Origin: Clostridium sp. UBA701
Lineage (GTDB): Bacteria > Bacillota > Clostridia > Clostridiales > Clostridiaceae
DNA length: 64,000 nucleotides
Direction of reading: 5' to 3'
NCBI GenBank assembly: GCA_002298125.1
Contig: DBMJ01000023.1
Coordinates: forward strand, 62,249 to 126,248
Part shown: piece after piece, positions 60,301 through 64,000 of the stretch
Layout of the letters: each line of letters starts with the position of its first letter
How positions within the stretch are numbered: position 1 is the first letter of the stretch
Translations under genes and position numbers: made by a program
The notes under the pieces: generated by a model
What the model was told of the DNA's origin: nothing
What the model saw: only the letters and a program-made list of their open reading frames with translations
Databases searched by the model: none

Positions 60301-60552
60301 TTTAAGACTTTTATAATATTCTACATGGAGCAAGGTTTTCAACTCCTTTATATTAAGTACGTATCCAAAGTAAACTACCCTGCCGTTTATTACTAGGGCT
60401 GGAGTCCTTGGGATACCATAGGAATCAATAGTAGCGCTGTTTTTTATAATCGATAGCTTATAATCTATATAGGGCAGCTTCTCCAAGGCTTTTTTCACAT
60501 TTTTCTTAAGTCTTTCTAAGTTTTCTCCCTCTCCTAAAATATCTATCTGCAT
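60283..60552 (-). CDS. Thioredoxin-fold protein lacking redox cysteines
   Basis: An 89-residue protein of the small glutaredoxin/thioredoxin family (start M-Q-I-D-I-L-G-E-G; cis-Pro in T-P-A-L-V-I-N-G near residue 54). In usual members G-x-G-C-x-x-C lies right after the first strand; here it is G-E-G-E-N-L-E, so both redox cysteines are missing. Only one Cys remains, at the C-terminus. It is unlikely to be a thiol oxidoreductase; it may bind or scaffold. ATG 60552 is preferred over a start 18 nt upstream because GGTGAG precedes it. Confidence 0.75.
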   Translation of the reverse strand: MQIDILGEGENLERLKKNVKKALEKLPYIDYKLSIIKNSATIDSYGIPRTPALVINGRVVYFGYVLNIKELKTLLHVEYYKSLKQKTDC

Positions 60553-60614
60553 GAGTATCTCACCCTTCATTATTTATACTTTCAATATATGAAGAATGAG
60601 CTTTTAAGCTACTG

Positions 60615-61415
60615 CTATTTGCCTACAGCCTGCGCTATAGCTGCCTGATGCTGTGGGTCCACCTTGTCAGTACCATGGGTCTTGCTGTTTTTAAAGTGTA
60701 CATCTATTACTCCATCCATACCATTACCCTTTACTTCATCCAGGTTATCTCCTGTTCCATAGCCTCCAGACCTGTTACTTACAGTAGCTCCAGAAGGATA
60801 ATTGTCCAGTCCTGCATGGGGCATGGCTGCAATAGAGGCTGCTATTCTCTTTCCATTGACCTCTATTACCACAGACTTTCTATCCCAGCTCCATCCACCC
60901 CATATGGATTTTATGATATTAGTATCATTAATTGTTAGTGCTTCACAGTCAGCATGATTTGTTCCAAAAGTTCTCTTTATCATAAAGCTTCTTCCTGAAT
61001 TAACCTCTGTAACTTTTGCTACTGCACCAATAGGGAAAACATATCTAGCCTCACTCCACCAATCCATAGCCACACTTCCCTGCACAGGCTTCTCAGTGGT
61101 TTTTTTAGTTATTGCTTGTCCACCACGAGATGAAGATTTAATACCGAGAATTGATGATTTACTCGCGGCATCTTCAGCTTCGGCAACTTTAACCTCTGAG
61201 GAAGATGCTTGTCCAGTTTTATATTGAATTAAATTTTCACTTATGTTATCTGACAGCTCTTGAGGAGCCTCCCCCTCTGAGTATGATATGTTGTTATTTA
61301 TAGTTTGAAGCTTTTTTTCTTCTAATTTGTATTTATATAGGGAAAACAAGTAAGTACACATTAGAAGAAAAACAAACAAAAATGCAGTTTGCGCAAATCT
61401 AGTTCTATAATTCAA
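60615..61415 (-). CDS. Exported RlpA/expansin-like double-psi barrel protein, unknown
   Basis: About 266 residues with an N-terminal membrane segment (about 9-25), a Ser/Glu/Lys-rich linker (about 30-110), and a C-terminal domain (about 120-265). That domain has V-F-P-I-G-A-V-A-K-V near 130, F-G-T-N-H-A-D near 154 and a final block with H-A-G, D-V-H-F and G-T-D. The pattern is seen in clostridial exported proteins but its reaction is unknown; a wall-related role is inferred. A TTG at 61415 has GGAG at 8 nt; GTG 61424 abuts its ribosome site. Confidence 0.6.
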   Translation of the reverse strand: MNYRTRFAQTAFLFVFLLMCTYLFSLYKYKLEEKKLQTINNNISYSEGEAPQELSDNISENLIQYKTGQASSSEVKVAEAEDAASKSSILGIKSSSRGGQAITKKTTEKPVQGSVAMDWWSEARYVFPIGAVAKVTEVNSGRSFMIKRTFGTNHADCEALTINDTNIIKSIWGGWSWDRKSVVIEVNGKRIAASIAAMPHAGLDNYPSGATVSNRSGGYGTGDNLDEVKGNGMDGVIDVHFKNSKTHGTDKVDPQHQAAIAQAVGK

Positions 61416-61524
61416 ATGCAGCACTCCTCTCTTTATGACTTAGTAACCATTGTACTATAACAATAGGTTAGGAGAAACCCTCAATATATGGCAGAGAGGG
61501 GCAGTGGTAGTTATAAGCTAACGT

Positions 61525-61560
61525 AAAAGCCCTCTAGCTTAACCAAACTAGAGGGCTTTT
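61525..61560 (-). terminator. Terminator after the metal ATPase gene
   Basis: 13-bp stem AAAAGCCCTCTAG / CTAGAGGGCTTTT with a 10-nt loop; T-rich on both strands. Confidence 0.88.
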
Positions 61561-61562
61561 GT

Positions 61563-63689
61563 TTATATTTTTCCCACTCTCAGTGCTCTTATAGAGTTTA
61601 ATACTGCTATTACTGACACTCCCACATCCGCAAACACCGCTTCCCACATGGTTGCAAATCCAAAGGCTCCTAGTGCAAGCACTATAAGCTTAACTCCAAG
61701 TGCAAATACAATGTTTTGCACTACAATTCTTCTCGTGCGTTTTGCAATCTTAATGGCGGTGGCAATTTTAGAAGGCTCATCAGTCATTATCACTACATCT
61801 GCTGCTTCTATGGCGGCATCTGAACCCAAGCCTCCCATGGCTATGCCTACATCTGCTCTGGCAAGCACTGGGGCATCATTGATTCCATCCCCTACAAAAG
61901 CTAGCTTGCCCTTGCCAGTCTTATGTGAGTATATCTCTTCCAGCTTTTCAACCTTCTCATGAGGCAGCAGCTCCGAATATACACCGTTAAGCTTAAGTTT
62001 TCTTGCTACCTCTTCCCCTACACTTTTTGTATCCCCCGTAAGCATTATGCTTTTTGTTATGCCAAGCTCCTTTAATTTTCTTATAGCTTCAGGAGCATCT
62101 TCTTTTATTTCATCTGCTATGACAATGTACCCGGCATATTTATCCTCCACAGCCACATGCACTACAGTTCCTGTGATATTTGCATCATCATAATCTATTT
62201 TTTCATTAGTCATAAGCTTTGTATTTCCTGCTAGAATCCTCTTACCACTGACTATAACGCTTATGCCCTGACCAGACATCTCCTCATAATTTTCTATTTC
62301 ACCTTTAATTACTTCCTTTTCATAGGCCTTTAAAATAGAAGTGGCAATGGGATGATTAGAAAAGCTCTCAGCGTAAGCCGCATATTGAAGCAGCTCCTCC
62401 CTAGATACCTCACCTTTAGGTTTTATCTCAGTAACCTTAAAAACTCCCTTGGTAAGGGTGCCGGTTTTATCAAATACCACTATTTCTACGTCGTTTAATG
62501 CTTCTAAATAGTTGCTTCCCTTTATGAGTATTCCTTTTTTAGAAGCTCCACCTATGCCTCCAAAAAATCCCAGAGGTATGGATACCACCAGCGCACAGGG
62601 GCAGGATATTACAAGGAATATGAGCCCCCTATAAAGCCACTGTGAAAAAACTGCACCTTCTATGGCAAGGGGTGGAATAATGGCTATTAAAAGGGCAGTG
62701 ATAACAACTGCTGGGGTATAGTATCTGGCAAATTTAGTGATGAAGTTCTCAGTAGGTGCCTTTTTACTGCTGGCATTTTGCACTAGGTCAAGTATCTTAG
62801 AAACTGTAGATTCATCAAATTCCTTAGCAACCTCAATGGTTAGCAAGCCATTTTTATTTATAAATCCGCTGAGTACCTCACTGTCTTGTCCTACCTCTCT
62901 AGGCACAGACTCTCCTGTGAGTGCAGAGGTGTCTACCATGGAGGAGCCTTCTATGACCTTGCCATCTAGAGGAACCCGCTCTCCTGGTTTAACTATTATA
63001 ATATCTCCAATTTTCACCTTCTCAGGTGATACCCTTATGGTATCATTTCCACTTTTTAGGTTTGCATAATCTGGTCTTATATCCATCAGTGCTGTAATAG
63101 ACCTTCTTGAACGATTAACTGCCATATCCTGAAACAATTCCCCTACCTGATAGAAAAGCATAACTGCAACCCCCTCTGGGAATTGTCCTATGGCAAAGGC
63201 CCCAATGGTTGCAATGCTCATCAGGAAATTTTCATCAAAGACCTGACCCTTTAAAATATTTTTCAATGCTCGCAGGATTATCTCTCCTCCTACCAGCAAA
63301 TAACTTATTAGATATATGGATAATTCAACTTCTTTAGGCAGGCTAAATACCGCTGAAACTAAAAATAATGTGGCTGCTATGACTAGCTTTATTATTTGCT
63401 TTTTATTTCCCTCTTCTGCGTTTACATCTTTTGCTGCTGAACCTTTTTCCTGCAGTTTTTCTCTTACCACCACATGAGGCTCCATTTTTTTAACTATTTC
63501 CACAGTGCTTGCAATAACTCCAGCTACTAGTTTCTCGTCCTCACATTCTATACTTAAGGTCTTAGTTATAAAATTCATATTTGCCGAGGATACATCCTGT
63601 AGTTCTTGTACCTTTCTTTCAATCTTAGCAGCACAATTAGCACAGTCTAGTCCCTCCAACACCAATTCCCTCTTAGCTATATCTGACAT
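61563..63689 (-). CDS. P1B-type heavy-metal ATPase (CadA/ZntA-like)
   Basis: A 708-residue metal efflux pump. One HMA domain (C-A-N-C near residue 17), eight membrane segments, the metal-site C-P-C near 361, phosphorylation motif D-K-T-G-T-L-T near 403, N-H-P-I-A near 448 and G-D-G-I-N-D-A-P near 610. The C-P-C group and layout point to Zn, Cd, Pb or Co rather than Cu. ATG 63689 follows GGAGGG. A divergent ArsR-family gene and its operator lie upstream. Confidence 0.93.
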   Translation of the reverse strand: MSDIAKRELVLEGLDCANCAAKIERKVQELQDVSSANMNFITKTLSIECEDEKLVAGVIASTVEIVKKMEPHVVVREKLQEKGSAAKDVNAEEGNKKQIIKLVIAATLFLVSAVFSLPKEVELSIYLISYLLVGGEIILRALKNILKGQVFDENFLMSIATIGAFAIGQFPEGVAVMLFYQVGELFQDMAVNRSRRSITALMDIRPDYANLKSGNDTIRVSPEKVKIGDIIIVKPGERVPLDGKVIEGSSMVDTSALTGESVPREVGQDSEVLSGFINKNGLLTIEVAKEFDESTVSKILDLVQNASSKKAPTENFITKFARYYTPAVVITALLIAIIPPLAIEGAVFSQWLYRGLIFLVISCPCALVVSIPLGFFGGIGGASKKGILIKGSNYLEALNDVEIVVFDKTGTLTKGVFKVTEIKPKGEVSREELLQYAAYAESFSNHPIATSILKAYEKEVIKGEIENYEEMSGQGISVIVSGKRILAGNTKLMTNEKIDYDDANITGTVVHVAVEDKYAGYIVIADEIKEDAPEAIRKLKELGITKSIMLTGDTKSVGEEVARKLKLNGVYSELLPHEKVEKLEEIYSHKTGKGKLAFVGDGINDAPVLARADVGIAMGGLGSDAAIEAADVVIMTDEPSKIATAIKIAKRTRRIVVQNIVFALGVKLIVLALGAFGFATMWEAVFADVGVSVIAVLNSIRALRVGKI

Positions 63690-63785
63690 ATCAAACCCTC
63701 CACCCTATGAAATTTAAAATAATCCTGCAATTTTTATTATGTGCTATTATGTATTTTCTATTAGAAGACAGTTTATATGATACAT

Positions 63786-63807
63786 CATATGAATGATTGC
63801 TCATATG
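63786..63807. promoter_or_regulatory. ArsR/CzrA-type operator
   Basis: CATATGA (63786-63792), 8-bp spacer, TCATATG (63801-63807): an inverted repeat like the ATATGA-N-TCATAT sites bound by SmtB/ArsR-type metal sensors. Located in the 253-bp region between the metal ATPase and the divergent ArsR gene. A second candidate, TATACC / GGGTATA, lies near 63899-63917. Confidence 0.6.
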
Positions 63808-63942
63808 TTCTAACATAAATATATGGTATTTTAGAAAAAAAGTCAACCTTCTATCTCTTTAAATATTGACAAGTTTAATTATAAAAATTATAATTTATAT
63901 ATACCTATATGGGTATATACGTATATATAATGGAGGAAATGC

Positions 63943-64000
63943 ATGGATAAGCTTACTGACTTTTTTAAGATAGTATCTGATGATACAAGGCTTAGAATAC
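63943..64000 (+). CDS. ArsR-family metal-sensing regulator, N-terminus only
   Basis: Starts at ATG 63943 behind GGAGG and is cut by the window end after 19 codons (M-D-K-L-T-D-F-F-K-I-V-S-D-D-T-R-L-R-I). The F-x-x-x-S-D-x-T-R-L-R-I stretch is the start of the ArsR/SmtB winged helix. Divergent to the metal ATPase, so it should be its derepressing metal sensor. Confidence 0.8.
   Translation, partial: MDKLTDFFKIVSDDTRLRI

Noticed and set aside
1..64000. CRISPR array, tRNA, rRNA or insertion sequence
   Set aside because: I found no spaced repeats, no cloverleaf or rRNA stretches, and no transposase gene anywhere in the window.

Overview
The window is low-GC, densely coded DNA with mostly strong GGAGG-type ribosome sites. 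It comes from an anaerobic, spore-forming Firmicute, most likely a Clostridium-like member of the Clostridiaceae. Reasons: spmA/spmB sporulation genes, a sigI/rsgI pair, a T-box in front of metG, the DUF1659/DUF2922 pair, hypF, and a probable UGA-encoded selenocysteine.

Layout. 1-8.2 kb (minus): a lipoprotein cut by the window edge, lgt, two envelope or unknown proteins, then the Firmicute block rsmA-rnmV-3D/G5 protein-tatD, and a DUF362 ferredoxin protein. 8.2-14.2 kb: cold-shock gene, a membrane-anchored MutS-like ATPase, a secreted coiled-coil protein divergent from sigI-rsgI, and a YhfC-type membrane protease. 14.3-16.6 kb: metG under a Met T-box. 16.6-23.6 kb: a Gly/Cys-rich spore-type protein and an eight-gene amino-sugar operon (GntR regulator, tagatose-bisphosphate aldolase, PfkB kinase, AgaS, PTS IIB-IIC-IID-IIA). 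23.6-28.4 kb: membrane proteins, an ABC exporter, spmB/spmA. 28.5-32.4 kb (minus): three paralogous PQQ-like beta-propeller proteins. 32.5-36.4 kb: small proteins, a possible 1-kb insertion, and ccdA coupled to a thioredoxin-like gene interrupted by UGA. 36.4-43.1 kb (plus): three more propeller-like surface proteins, a two-component system bracketed by 32-bp direct repeats, and an RluF-type pseudouridine synthase. 43.1-47.8 kb: a decayed amidase, lipoproteins, a polysaccharide deacetylase, a DnaA-box cluster, sortase, ispF, DUF2922/DUF1659. 47.9-53.8 kb: HD-GYP and GGDEF-EAL c-di-GMP proteins, hypF, and a 29-codon gene. 53.9-64 kb: membrane proteins, hisS, YtxH and DUF948-like stress-type proteins, modA-modE-mrp, a cysteine-less thioredoxin-like protein, a metal P-type ATPase and the start of its divergent ArsR regulator.

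The strongest unusual signal is at 35866-36300. A membrane-anchored thioredoxin-like gene carries an in-frame UGA exactly where the first redox cysteine should be (U-P-Y-C), followed by a 7-bp hairpin with GG in its loop at bacterial SECIS distance, and it is translationally coupled to ccdA. Other points: a cluster of six near-consensus DnaA boxes far from any dnaA gene, two cassettes bracketed by direct repeats, a matched pair of divergent SigI-type promoter elements, and two small genes (34 and 29 codons) with strong start signals. All functions are read from sequence alone; no database search was possible.
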